Positions 20,456 to 30,008 of a DNA stretch of 64,000 nt are shown piece by piece; position 1 is the first letter of the stretch, and each line of letters starts with the position of its first letter. Origin of the DNA: Acidihalobacter aeolianus (lineage in GTDB: Bacteria > Pseudomonadota > Gammaproteobacteria > DSM-5130 > Acidihalobacteraceae); the NCBI RefSeq assembly GCF_001753165.1, contig NZ_CP017448.1, positions 1,196,462 to 1,260,461 on the forward strand, read 5' to 3'. Position numbers and translations under genes: made by a program. Under the pieces are notes generated by a model. It had not been told where the DNA came from. It did not search any database and saw only the letters and a program-made list of their open reading frames with translations.

Positions 20456-22375
20456 ATGGCGTCAACCAACATTCTCGGCGTGGCCACCTCGGGTCTGCTC
20501 GCGTTTCAGCAGGCACTGCAGACGACCAGCCAGAACATCAGCAACGTCAATACCCCAGGTTATAGTCGGCAGACTACCAATCTGGGGTCATCCAATCCGC
20601 AGCTTGCGGGCAATTACTATCTGGGCACCGGCGTTCAAGTCAATGGTGTGCAGCGAATCGTGAGCAATGTGGTCAATGACCAGCTCAACAGTGCGACCTC
20701 TGCCAATGCCCGATACCAAACCTACAGTCAGTACGCGACCCAGGTCGATAATCTGTTAGGCAGCTCCACTGCCGGCTTGCAGCCCGCCGTGCAAAGCTTT
20801 TTCAATGCGGTGCAGGGCGTAGCCAATTCGCCCTCGTCGATACCGGCTCGTCAGACCCTGCTGTCGCAAGGCGGGCAACTGGTCTCGACCTTCAACAGCA
20901 TGTATGGGCAAATCAATCAGGTCAGCACGCAGATCAATGGCCAGCTCACCAGCGAGGTCAGTACCGTAAATCAATTGGCCGGCCAGATCGCGGCGCTTAA
21001 CCAGCAGATCGTGAACGGCACGACCGGTAACCCGGTTGGCCAACCCAACGACCTGCTGGACCAACGTGATGCGCTGCTGACGCAGCTGTCCAAGATCGTC
21101 AATGTCAGCACCGTGGCGCAAAGCGATGGTTCCATCAATGTGATGATCGGTACCGGTCAGGCGCTGGTAGTCGGTACCGCTACGACTCAGCTGGCAACGG
21201 CGCCGACGAGCGGCGATCCGAATCAGCTAAACCTCGTGTTCAAGACGGCCAATGGCAACATTCCGGTTGCCAATGTCAATCCGGGTGGCACACTCGGGGG
21301 CTTGCTCGACGCACGCAATAATGTAGTGGTGCCGGCCGAGAATGCCCTGGGGCGTCTGGCGATAGGTATCGGTCAGACATTCAATGCGCAGCAAAAGCTC
21401 GGCATAGACCTGACCGGGAATCTGGGCCAGAACTTCTTCAATGTACCTACGCCAACCGTCTATGCCGGGGCGAATAACGCGACAACCAGCGGTGTGCCCT
21501 CGGTGACCGTGAGCAACGTGAACCAGCTTACTACCAACGATTACCAGCTCAGCTACAACGGCACCAGTTGGACGCTGCAGATCGTCGGCACCAGTCAGAC
21601 GGTGGCCATGAGCGGCGCTGGTACCGCCGCGAGCCCGTTTACCGCCGGCGGATTGAGCATCGTGGCGCCGACCAATGCCACTGCCGGTGATACCTACACC
21701 ATCGAGCCGACACGCTACGCGGCCCGCGACATCTCGGTGGCGGCGACCGACCCACGCCAGATTGCCGCTGCGGCCCCGGTAGTCAGCGCGGCCAATCAGA
21801 CGAATATCGGCACAGCCACGATCAGTGCGCCGACGGTTACTGCGGCCACCATTTCCAATCCGAATCTGCTCGACCCGGTGACGATTACCATCAATAATCC
21901 GCCTACGACATACACCGTCACGGATACGAAGACGGGGACGTCGACCACCCCACAACCCTACAATGCCACTGGCACAACCGTGAGTTTCAACGGTTGGCAG
22001 GTGACTCTGGGTGGCAATGCCAGTGCCGGTGACACCTTCACGGTCACGCCTTCCGGCCCGGGTGACAACGGTAATGCGCTAGCACTGGCCCAGATCCAGC
22101 AGAACAAGATTTTCAGCGGCGGTACAGCGAGTATCGGCGATGCCTACAACCAGCTAGTCGCCAGCGTAGGCAACAATACACAGGCGGCGTCGTCCAATGC
22201 CTCTAACCAGCAGGCCCTGCTCAATCAGGTGACCTCTCTACAGCAGTCGATTTCGGGGGTGAACCTGGATCAGGAGGCGGCGAATCTGGTGCAATACCAG
22301 CAGGATTATCAGGCCTCTGCCAAGGTTATCTCGACAGCCAATACTCTGTTCCAGGCGCTGCTTAATGCGGTCTAG
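20456..22375 (+). CDS. flgK: Hook-filament junction protein FlgK
   Basis: HAP1 protein of 639 residues. The N-terminus SGLLAFQQALQTTSQNISNV and NTPGYSRQTTNLG, and the C-terminus VNLDQEAANLVQYQQDYQAS, are diagnostic. The middle (residues ~340-560) carries two similar beta-rich segments, each ending GDT(Y/F)T(I/V), a variable surface domain that explains the greater length than E. coli FlgK (547). ATG at 20456 is set by GGGAG at 20445-20449; a GTG six codons upstream lies within that signal. Confidence 0.94.
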   Translation: MASTNILGVATSGLLAFQQALQTTSQNISNVNTPGYSRQTTNLGSSNPQLAGNYYLGTGVQVNGVQRIVSNVVNDQLNSATSANARYQTYSQYATQVDNLLGSSTAGLQPAVQSFFNAVQGVANSPSSIPARQTLLSQGGQLVSTFNSMYGQINQVSTQINGQLTSEVSTVNQLAGQIAALNQQIVNGTTGNPVGQPNDLLDQRDALLTQLSKIVNVSTVAQSDGSINVMIGTGQALVVGTATTQLATAPTSGDPNQLNLVFKTANGNIPVANVNPGGTLGGLLDARNNVVVPAENALGRLAIGIGQTFNAQQKLGIDLTGNLGQNFFNVPTPTVYAGANNATTSGVPSVTVSNVNQLTTNDYQLSYNGTSWTLQIVGTSQTVAMSGAGTAASPFTAGGLSIVAPTNATAGDTYTIEPTRYAARDISVAATDPRQIAAAAPVVSAANQTNIGTATISAPTVTAATISNPNLLDPVTITINNPPTTYTVTDTKTGTSTTPQPYNATGTTVSFNGWQVTLGGNASAGDTFTVTPSGPGDNGNALALAQIQQNKIFSGGTASIGDAYNQLVASVGNNTQAASSNASNQQALLNQVTSLQQSISGVNLDQEAANLVQYQQDYQASAKVISTANTLFQALLNAV

Positions 22376-22395
22376 CGAGATTTGAGGTAATTGCC

Positions 22396-23607
22396 ATGAG
22401 CATACGCATCGCGACATCACAGATCAGCCAGGCGGCCATTAACACGATGCTGAGCCAGGAAACCCAGCTCACACATACGGAACTGCAACTATCGACCGGT
22501 CGTAAGATTCTTACACCATCAGATAACCCTGCAGGAGCGGCGCAGGCCCTGAATCTGCAGAGCGCAATCGATACGAATACGCAATTTCAATCGAACGGCA
22601 ATGCAGCCACTGCCAGTCTGAATCTCGAGCAAAGCACCCTGCAAGGTGTAGGGAACGTGCTACAAAGCGTACGCACCCTGGCACTTCAGGCGAACAATGG
22701 CACACAGACGGATGCCAGCCGCGCGAGCATAGCCCAACAAATGAGTCAGGATGTCCAGCAGTTACTCGCGATGGGCAATACACAGAATGCCAATGGCTCG
22801 TATATTTTCAGCGGCTCGCAGACCTCGACCAAGCCCTTCACTCAGAACCCGAATGGCAGTTTCAGCTACCTCGGGGATTCGGCCCAACGCTATCTGCAGA
22901 TTGACACTAGCCGTCAGGTTGCCGTGAACGACCCGGGCTCCAACGTGTTTATGCAGATACCCAATGGCAATGGCAGTTTTACAGCGACTCCTGCAACGAG
23001 CAATACCGGAAGTGGGATCATCGATCCGGGTAGCGTGACTTCGAATACAGGATACAGTGGGGATACCTATCAGATCCAGTTCACCAGCGCTTCGCAGTTC
23101 AATGTGGTCGATACCACGACGGGGACGACGGTGCTGAGCAATCAGGCTTATCAGAGCGGTTCCACTATCAGCTTCGCAGGAATTCAGACTGCTATTACTG
23201 GAACACCGGCCACCGGGGACCAGTTCACCATCGCGCCCAGTCAGCCACAAAGCGTGTTTCAAACAATTCAAAACATGGTCAATATTTTGAACACACCCAC
23301 CAGCGGGAGCGTCCTTGCCCAGACCCAATTGCATAACGGTATGAACCAGGCGCTCAGTTCGCTTGATCAGGCAATGACCAATTTGCTTAACAAACAGGCA
23401 AGTGTGGGATCACGCCTGAATGCGATTACCTCGCAACAGCAGCTGCAATCTAACGCGAAGCTCCAACTACAGACCGCTCAATCGCAGATTCAGGACCTCA
23501 ACTACGCCAGTGCCATCAGTACCTACAATCAACAACTGGCAGGCTTGCAGGCGTCGCAGAAGACCTATCTTCAGGTGCAGGGGCTGTCGCTGTTTAAGTA
23601 CATTTAG
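22396..23607 (+). CDS. flgL: Hook-filament junction protein FlgL
   Basis: HAP3 protein of 403 residues. N-terminal flagellin-like helix NTMLSQETQLTHTELQLSTG and NPAGAAQALNLQSAI; C-terminal LQTAQSQIQDLNYASAISTY. The middle includes one segment, ending GTPATGDQFTIAPSQ, that resembles the repeats in the neighbouring FlgK. GAGG precedes the ATG. Last gene of the flg run. Confidence 0.94.
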   Translation: MSIRIATSQISQAAINTMLSQETQLTHTELQLSTGRKILTPSDNPAGAAQALNLQSAIDTNTQFQSNGNAATASLNLEQSTLQGVGNVLQSVRTLALQANNGTQTDASRASIAQQMSQDVQQLLAMGNTQNANGSYIFSGSQTSTKPFTQNPNGSFSYLGDSAQRYLQIDTSRQVAVNDPGSNVFMQIPNGNGSFTATPATSNTGSGIIDPGSVTSNTGYSGDTYQIQFTSASQFNVVDTTTGTTVLSNQAYQSGSTISFAGIQTAITGTPATGDQFTIAPSQPQSVFQTIQNMVNILNTPTSGSVLAQTQLHNGMNQALSSLDQAMTNLLNKQASVGSRLNAITSQQQLQSNAKLQLQTAQSQIQDLNYASAISTYNQQLAGLQASQKTYLQVQGLSLFKYI

Positions 23608-23699
23608 TCTGTCGCGTTTGATCGGCGGAGCGCCGTGCCGTTCGGCCAGCCGGCGTTGCCGGCGCTCGCCAGGTCCGCATCCAGGGAAATTCAGAACCA

Positions 23700-24443
23700 A
23701 TGACAAGGGCAAACGAGGATCGGCTGCAGGCCTTCTACAGCGCCTTCGAGGAGCGTTTCAGGGGGAGCTTCGACAGTATCCGGCAGCGTCTTGAATATTA
23801 TCTGCCGGTTGCGAAGGAAATCCATCAGGCGCTGCAGGCGCCCGCGCTGGATCTGGGCGCGGGACGTGGCGAGTGGGTGGCCCTGCTGCAGGATGCGGGC
23901 ATCCCGATAACCGGTGTCGACAGCAATCGGGTGGCGGTCGAGCGTGCGCGCGACGCAGGTCTGCCCGTCGAGGAAGGCGACCTGATGGATCGTCTTCGCG
24001 ACATCCGACCGGCTTCGCTGGCGCTCATCAGCGCCTTCCACGTTATCGAGCATCTGCCCTGGGAGGCGCAGCTGGATTTCTTCCGCCTGGCCGCGCGCGC
24101 GCTCAAGCCGGATGGTTTGTTGATTCTGGAATGGCGAACATCGAAACGCCCGATGTGGCGATGCGCACGTTCTGGCTGGATCCGACGCATCTGCGTCCGG
24201 TGCCCGTGGAACTCATCGGTTTCATGGCGGAGTTCGAGGGCTTCAGAATCAGTCATGTCGAACGCCTCAACGGCGGCGGTGACATTGCCCTGCTGGCGCA
24301 GCGCGAAGCGGATTCCGTCGCGGCAAACAAGCCGGAACGGGCAGCCCGTAGCGTCGACACGACGACCAGCATTGCCGATGATCGCAAACCGCCTGCAGCG
24401 GTGGACGCGTCCAACCATGCTACCCAGCGAGGCTCGCCCGTGA
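23700..24443 (+). pseudogene. N-terminal methyltransferase domain of a frameshifted flagellin-modification gene
   Basis: From the ATG at 23700 (after CAGGGAAA) the frame encodes a SAM methyltransferase domain: LDLGAGRGEWVALLQDAG, GVDSNRVAVERARDAG and SAFHVIEHLPWEAQLDFFRL. It stays plausible to Glu144 (codon 24129), then turns into Arg/Ser-rich nonsense ending at 24443. The expected continuation (NIETPDVAMRTFWLDPTHLRP) is in the -1 frame from 24131. Reading A24131 twice would restore a continuous protein of about 1,536 residues. A one-base loss from an AAA run is the simplest cause; a sequencing error is possible. Confidence 0.75.
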
Positions 24444-27400
24444 AGGGCTTGAATGTTATCGGGCATGTCAGCGGCAACCTGGGCCTCGGTGTGTTCGCTC
24501 GTCAGGTTGTAGAGGCGCTGATGGAGGCCGGCGTGCCCGTGGCCATTGTCGACATCGATCCCGGACAAGGGCGGGGGCGTCACGACCTGCGTTTTGCGGA
24601 TCTGCACGTTGCCGATATCGCAGCGCTGCCCTACGAGATCAATCTGTTTCTACTGCCGCCGGCAACCATGCCCTGGCTGCTGGGTTCGATCGGTCCGCAT
24701 CTGCGGCTGTTGGATCGGGTAAATGTGCTGTGGGCGATGTGGGAACTGCCGGTGGTGCCGGAGGCCTGGCGCCCAGCCCTGCGTGTGATGGACGCGGTGC
24801 TGGGTGGCTCCCGCTTCGTGGAGGCCGCGGTGGCATTTTCCTGCGACGGCCCGCTGGCGCTGGACGCGCCGGTGCCGGTCAGCCTGCCGGTGCCCGAGCG
24901 GCGGCAGCGATCCGACTTCGGCCTGCCGCAGGACGCGGTGTTGTTCGCTGCGGCCTTCGAGCCGGTCAGCGATCAACAGCGCAAGAATCCATTGGCCGCG
25001 GTTCGGGCGTTTCTCGAGGGTGCCGGGGACGTGGCGCACGCCCATCTGCTGATCAAGGTGAACAATCCGGAAAGGGGGGGCGGATTACAATCCCTGGTCG
25101 ATCTGATCGACGGGCACCCCCGCGTGCACCTGTTTACCGAAAGCCTCAGCTACGTGGACACAGTGAGCCTTTACCAGTGCTGTGATGTCTTCATCTCCTT
25201 GCATCGTGCCGAAGGGTTGGGGCTGGTGCCGATGGAATTCATGGCCCTGGGCAAGCCCGTCATCGCGACCGGCTGGTCGGGCAACATGAGCTACATGACG
25301 CCGGACAGCGCCTGCTTGGTGGGCTATCGGCTTATACCGGTCGACGGCGAAATGGAGGTGTATTCATCCGGCTTCGTCGGTTCGCAGGTCAGTTGGGCCG
25401 ACCCCGATGTGGCGGAGGCGGCCGAGTGGGTGCGGACGTTGACCGGCGATGCCGATCTGCGTCGCAGGATCGGCGAGCGTGCCCGTGCCCGCATGCAGGC
25501 TTATCAAATCCTGGCGCGCCGCTGTGCGTGGCTGGAGGGGCTGGCTGCATTGCAGACGGAACACGCGCGGCTGCCGACTCGTCGGCAACGCAAGGCCGCT
25601 GCGCTGCAGGCCATGCGCGTCCCGCCAGCGACTGCCGTAAAGTCGCCTGTGGTGGCAGCTGGACCCGACAGGCGGGAGTGGGCGGTAGAGTCGATAGCCG
25701 CCGCCGACCTGCCGTCGCTGGGCGTGGCGGTATTGACCCCCGCGGCCTTCCAGGCCCTGCTGCCGCATACCATCGCCGCGCTGGATGCGCAGTGGCTACC
25801 GTCGGCGGACGTCGGGGTCGTAAGCGACGCGGATGTGCCGTCTCATGCGTCGTCGCCGCCATGGCATCGCGTGACGGACGGTGCCACGCTCGAAACCGTC
25901 AATCGAGTGTTGATAGCACTAGAGTCGGATTGGGTCGCCTTGCTGCATGCCGGCGATGTGCTGGCCGATGACGCCTTGTTCCGTCTGGCCGTTGCCGTCG
26001 CCGCGCATCCCGAATGGCAGGTGGTCTATACCGACGAGTACCCGGTGGATACCGATGGGCAGCCGGCGGGCGACCCGCACTACAAACCTGATTTCAATCT
26101 AGATTATCTGCGCAGCATGCCCTATACGGGCGGCCTGATGATGGTGAAACGGTCGTTTATGAGCCGGCTCGGCGGCTTCGACCCGGCTCTGGAAGGGGTG
26201 GAGGAATACGATCTGATGCTGCGGGCCTGGGAACTGGGTGGAGACGAAGCCATCGGCCATGTAGCCGGAGCGTTGTACGGGCGCAGGCAACAATCGAGTT
26301 ATGCGGCCAAACCATTGGACGCATTGATCGAGAACGGTCGGCGCACGCTGGCCGCCCATCTCGGCCGTCTGGGTATCGAGGCGGAAGTCGAGAACGGTTC
26401 ATTGCCGATGACCTATCGCGTACGCTATCAACACGCGCCACGGCCGATGGTGTCGATCATCATTCCCACGCGCGACCAGCAGCCGGTGCTGCAGCGTTGC
26501 CTGGAGTCGTTGCTCAGCCTGACCGCCTACCCGAATTACGAGATACTCGTCGTCGACAACGGCAGCATCGCCGCTGACGCCATCGAATACATCGACGGTC
26601 TGCGTGCCCTGGAAGGTGATCTCGGCGGTCGCCTGCGCATCGTCGACTATCCCGAAGCCTTCAATTTTTCGGCGATGAACAACCGGGCCGCCGCCGAGGC
26701 ACGTGGCGATTATCTCTTGCTGCTCAATAATGACACCGCCGTGCTGCACGCCGAGTGGCTGGACGAAATGATGGCCCACGCCCAGCGTGAAGACGTCGGT
26801 GCTGTCGGCGCCAAGCTGCTGTTTCCGGATGGCAAGATCCAGCACGCGGGCGTGCTGTTGGGTGTGAAGGGTCCCGCCGAGCATCCCTTCATCAACCAGG
26901 ATCCCAAATCGCCGGGGTATTACGCCCGCCTGCAGGTGGATCAGGACTATTCCGCAGTGACCGGCGCCTGTCTGCTGGTGCGCAAGGTGCTTTACGACGA
27001 AGTCGGAGGGTTGGATGCCGCAGAGCTGGCCGTCTCCTATAGCGACATCGATCTGTGCCTGAAGATCCGGGCGCTCGGCAAGCGCGTGGTGTGGACACCT
27101 CACGCGATTTTGATGCATGAGGGGTCGAAGAGTCAGCAGTCCGGGGTCGAGCAGGCGCCGGATGCGGCCAAGCTCGCGCGTTTCCAACGCGAGCAGGCCT
27201 GTATGTATGCGCACTGGCTGCCGCAGATGGCCAATGACCCGGCCTACAACCGCAATCTGAGTCTTGCCAGTACGGATTTTTTAGTTGAATCGGACCCAGC
27301 GTTGTCATGGGATTCAGTGTGGCGCCCGGTGCCGCGCATTCTTACCCAGCCGGCCGACCGCATGGGATGTGGAGAATATCGCATCATCGCGCCGACCCGG

Positions 27401-28309
27401 GCCCTGATCAGGGCCGGACTGATTCAGGGACAAGAAACGGATCGTATCTACACGCCGCCGGAACTCGCCAGGATCAAGCCCGACGCGTTGGTTCTACAGC
27501 GACAAGTCGAGCCGTTCCAGATCGAAGCCATAGAGCGACATAAGCGATTTAATCCTGATGTCTTTTGCGTTTTCGAGATCGACGATTTGGTGACCAACGT
27601 GCCGCTCAAAAACGTCCATCGATCATTGCTGCCGAAAGATATGTACAAGCGTATGCGCCGGGCAGTTGCCGCATGTGGTTGCTTGGTGGTGGCAACCGAG
27701 CCTCTCGCAGAGGCATACAGAGACCTTGCGTCTGACATCAGGATAGTACCCAATTTTATCGAATCGGCTGTTTGGGGTGGCTTCCAACCTGTGCGGCGCA
27801 TGGGGAAAAAACCGCGTGTCGGCTGGGCTGGCGGAGTGAGCCATACAGGTGATTTGGAGATCGTTGCGGGGGTGGTTGAGGCGCTCAAGGATGAGATCGA
27901 CTGGGTCTTTTTCGGTATGTGTCCACCGTCGTTGCGCGCGTATATCAAGGAGTATCACGAACCTGTTCCTATCGGCGAATATCCCGCCAAACTGGCCAGT
28001 CTGAATCTCGATCTTGCAATTGCACCGTTGGAAGATGTGCCGTTCAATCACGCGAAGAGCCACTTGCGTCTTCTTGAGTACGGCATACTGGGCTATCCGG
28101 TTGTTTGTTCCGATTTGACGCCCTATCAGGGCAGTTTCCCGGTGATGCGCGTGCGCAATCGTTTCAAGGATTGGGTCGATGCTATCCGAGCCCATGCCCT
28201 GGATGCGGATGTGGCGGCGCTCGCGGGGGATCGGCTGCGCGATCACGTCCGGGAGCATTGGTTGCTCGAAAATAACCTCGATGCCTGGCTTGCCGCCTGG
28301 TTGCCATAA
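24131..28309 (+). CDS. Multidomain glycosyltransferase, probable flagellin glycosylation (5' end split by frameshift)
   Basis: Continuation of the methyltransferase frame; 1,392 residues from the first ATG after the shift. Residues 1-65 finish the methyltransferase (TFWLDPTHLRPVPVELIGF). Residues ~103-470 are a GT-B/GT4-like glycosyltransferase (HRAEGLGLVPMEFMALGKPV). Residues ~530-740 resemble the C-terminal half of a GT2 domain. Residues ~770-1000 are a full GT2 domain (VSIIIPTRDQQPVLQRCLES, LLLLNNDTAVL, YSDIDLCLKIRALG). Residues ~1065-1390 are another GT-B-like domain (SHLRLLEYGILGYPVVCSDL). Position between flgL and fliC suggests it glycosylates flagellin. Sugar and acceptor are unknown, and without its start the gene may be poorly expressed. 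Confidence 0.75.
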   Translation: MANIETPDVAMRTFWLDPTHLRPVPVELIGFMAEFEGFRISHVERLNGGGDIALLAQREADSVAANKPERAARSVDTTTSIADDRKPPAAVDASNHATQRGSPVKGLNVIGHVSGNLGLGVFARQVVEALMEAGVPVAIVDIDPGQGRGRHDLRFADLHVADIAALPYEINLFLLPPATMPWLLGSIGPHLRLLDRVNVLWAMWELPVVPEAWRPALRVMDAVLGGSRFVEAAVAFSCDGPLALDAPVPVSLPVPERRQRSDFGLPQDAVLFAAAFEPVSDQQRKNPLAAVRAFLEGAGDVAHAHLLIKVNNPERGGGLQSLVDLIDGHPRVHLFTESLSYVDTVSLYQCCDVFISLHRAEGLGLVPMEFMALGKPVIATGWSGNMSYMTPDSACLVGYRLIPVDGEMEVYSSGFVGSQVSWADPDVAEAAEWVRTLTGDADLRRRIGERARARMQAYQILARRCAWLEGLAALQTEHARLPTRRQRKAAALQAMRVPPATAVKSPVVAAGPDRREWAVESIAAADLPSLGVAVLTPAAFQALLPHTIAALDAQWLPSADVGVVSDADVPSHASSPPWHRVTDGATLETVNRVLIALESDWVALLHAGDVLADDALFRLAVAVAAHPEWQVVYTDEYPVDTDGQPAGDPHYKPDFNLDYLRSMPYTGGLMMVKRSFMSRLGGFDPALEGVEEYDLMLRAWELGGDEAIGHVAGALYGRRQQSSYAAKPLDALIENGRRTLAAHLGRLGIEAEVENGSLPMTYRVRYQHAPRPMVSIIIPTRDQQPVLQRCLESLLSLTAYPNYEILVVDNGSIAADAIEYIDGLRALEGDLGGRLRIVDYPEAFNFSAMNNRAAAEARGDYLLLLNNDTAVLHAEWLDEMMAHAQREDVGAVGAKLLFPDGKIQHAGVLLGVKGPAEHPFINQDPKSPGYYARLQVDQDYSAVTGACLLVRKVLYDEVGGLDAAELAVSYSDIDLCLKIRALGKRVVWTPHAILMHEGSKSQQSGVEQAPDAAKLARFQREQACMYAHWLPQMANDPAYNRNLSLASTDFLVESDPALSWDSVWRPVPRILTQPADRMGCGEYRIIAPTRALIRAGLIQGQETDRIYTPPELARIKPDALVLQRQVEPFQIEAIERHKRFNPDVFCVFEIDDLVTNVPLKNVHRSLLPKDMYKRMRRAVAACGCLVVATEPLAEAYRDLASDIRIVPNFIESAVWGGFQPVRRMGKKPRVGWAGGVSHTGDLEIVAGVVEALKDEIDWVFFGMCPPSLRAYIKEYHEPVPIGEYPAKLASLNLDLAIAPLEDVPFNHAKSHLRLLEYGILGYPVVCSDLTPYQGSFPVMRVRNRFKDWVDAIRAHALDADVAALAGDRLRDHVREHWLLENNLDAWLAAWLP

Positions 28310-28321
28310 TCCACCGTCCGT

Positions 28322-28339
28322 CGGCGCTATCGCCGTTTT
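28322..28339 (+). terminator. Probable terminator after the glycosyltransferase gene
   Basis: CGGCG-ctat-CGCCG hairpin followed by TTTT, 13 bases past the stop. The stem is short but G+C only. A second, imperfect GC-rich hairpin follows at about 28340-28361. Confidence 0.5.
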
Positions 28340-28372
28340 GGCGGCCTCTTCGGCCTCCGCCCCAAAAAAAAC

Positions 28373-28399
28373 TAAAGTTCCCCGTCTTTGAGTCGATAC
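28373..28399 (+). promoter_or_regulatory. Sigma-28 (FliA) promoter of fliC
   Basis: TAAA at 28373-28376, 15 bases, then GTCGATAC at 28392-28399, against the consensus TAAA-N15-GCCGATAA (six of eight in the -10). The spacing is exact and the gene downstream is flagellin, the classic FliA target. The leader to the ATG is about 100 bases. Confidence 0.8.
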
Positions 28400-28505
28400 C
28401 ACTGGCATAGGCGCCGTGGGAGGCGCTTTGGGAGCAATAGCCGCCGGGCGGCGCAGGCACTTTTAAGTCGAACAAAACGGGTAGCACGTAACGGAGGTTA
28501 CAGAC

Positions 28506-29873
28506 ATGGCCCTTGTCATCAATACGAACATTGCGTCTCTGAATGCGCAGAACAACTTGAATGCGTCGCAGAGTCAGTTGGACAGCGCCATTGCACAGCT
28601 GTCCTCCGGTCTGAGCATCAACAGCCCGGCCGACAACCCGGCGGGCTACGCAATCGCGCAACGCATGACGGCCCAGATCAATGGCTTCAATCAGGCCGTG
28701 CGCAATGCGAACGACGGTATTTCCTTCGCACAGGTCGCCAACGGCGCCATGAGTACGATTAATGGCGCTCTTCAGAACATCCGCACGCTCGCCGTGCAGG
28801 CTGCCAATTCGACCAACTCGGCGCAGGACCGTCAGGCTCTCAACGCCGAGGTTCAGCAGTCGATTGCGCAGGTCAACACCACAGCTCAGGATACTCAGTT
28901 CAACGGACAGTCGATCCTCAACGGCAGCTTGTCGAATCTGGTTTTCCAGGTGGGTGCAAACGCCGGTCAGATTATTTCCACGAACGGTCTCGATGTTCGC
29001 GGCCAGAACCTCGGTGCCAGTTATGCCGACGGTGCCAGCATCAATACTGGAAATCTGTCTGGGGCGAGTGGCACGGTCACCATCAACAATGTGGCGATCG
29101 ATTTGAACGGCAGCAATGGCTCGGTGTCTGATGTGGTTGCGGCGATCAACAACGCCAGCAGCCAGAGTCAAGTCTACGCCCAGCGTGCGGATACAACATC
29201 CGGTACGGTCGGGTACACCAATACCGGCTCGGGTAGCGTGACGATCGACGGCGTTACCGTCAACATCGCCAGCGGCGCCACCTCGGCCGACGTGGCGGCG
29301 GCGATCAATGCCTACACCACCCAGACCAATGTGACTGCGACCACCGGTTCGAGCGGCATCACCTTGACCGACTCCACGGGTGCCAGCATCACGGTCACCG
29401 GTAGCGGCGGCGTTGCCATCAGCAGCGGCGGTACCATCTCCGCGGGTATTGAGCTTTACACCAAGATCGGTGGAACGATATCCGTTAGCGGAAGTTCGAC
29501 CACGCTGACGAATATCGGGTTGAGCGGTACCGGGGTCAGCTTCAGCAGTCTGACCACCCTGACGCTGAACAGCACCAATGTGTTGACCTACGACAATGCC
29601 AAGACCGCGATCAAGGCCATGGATTTCGCCCTGAACCAGCTCAGTCGAGACGGGGGGCTGCTCGGTGCTTTGCAATCGCGTTTCCAGGCAACCATCTCGA
29701 ATCTGCAGTCAGCTTCGCAGAACACTCAGGCAGCCAGATCGCGTATACAGGACGCGAACTTTGCAGCGCAGACGGCGGCCTTGAGTCGAGCCCAGATACT
29801 GCAGCAGGCTGGCGTTGCCATGGTCGCCCAGGCCAATACCGATCCGCAGGTCGCGCTGACGCTGCTCAAGTAA
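28506..29873 (+). CDS. fliC: Flagellin FliC
   Basis: Filament subunit of 455 residues. D0/D1 termini are classic: MALVINTNIASLNAQNNLNA with LSSGLSINSPADNPAGYAIA, and C-terminal RSRIQDANFAAQTAALSRAQ. The middle contains two flagellin-IN-like repeats at about residues 188-225 and 242-280 (GTVTINNVAIDL, GSVTIDGVTVNI, each followed by a VAAAIN-type helix). This region is rich in Ser/Thr, suitable for O-glycosylation. GGAGG ribosome site at 28493. Confidence 0.96.
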   Translation: MALVINTNIASLNAQNNLNASQSQLDSAIAQLSSGLSINSPADNPAGYAIAQRMTAQINGFNQAVRNANDGISFAQVANGAMSTINGALQNIRTLAVQAANSTNSAQDRQALNAEVQQSIAQVNTTAQDTQFNGQSILNGSLSNLVFQVGANAGQIISTNGLDVRGQNLGASYADGASINTGNLSGASGTVTINNVAIDLNGSNGSVSDVVAAINNASSQSQVYAQRADTTSGTVGYTNTGSGSVTIDGVTVNIASGATSADVAAAINAYTTQTNVTATTGSSGITLTDSTGASITVTGSGGVAISSGGTISAGIELYTKIGGTISVSGSSTTLTNIGLSGTGVSFSSLTTLTLNSTNVLTYDNAKTAIKAMDFALNQLSRDGGLLGALQSRFQATISNLQSASQNTQAARSRIQDANFAAQTAALSRAQILQQAGVAMVAQANTDPQVALTLLK

Positions 29874-29881
29874 GCGTCAGC

Positions 29882-29946
29882 CAACAGCACCGCCGATAGG
29901 CTGGCTGTTGACGGGGAAGTGGGGATGGGGCTCTAGCCTCATCCCC
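29882..29946 (+). terminator. Two hairpins after fliC, probable terminator
   Basis: CAACAGC (29882) pairs with GCTGTTG (29904-29910). A stronger stem, GGGGATGGGGC/GCCTCATCCCC (29921-29946, one G-T pair), follows. No T-run is present, so this may stop transcription only partly or protect the 3' end of fliC mRNA. Confidence 0.5.
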
Positions 29947-30008
29947 TATGAAACACCAGCCCTGAATAATTGCCAGCCGATAGGCTCCCATATGGGAGGT
30001 TCAATGGG

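Noticed and set aside
23608-23699. GC-rich inverted repeats after flgL as a terminator
   Set aside because: AGCGCC/GGCGCT arms exist but are far apart, with no T-run; not convincing.
24121-24135. Programmed -1 frameshifting in the methyltransferase-glycosyltransferase gene
   Set aside because: No X-XXY-YYZ slippery heptamer and no clear downstream stem; a simple one-base deletion explains the break better.
28182-29675. Long open frame antisense to fliC (497 codons)
   Set aside because: Mirrors the codon bias of flagellin; its translation is low-complexity and spans a promoter and terminator region.
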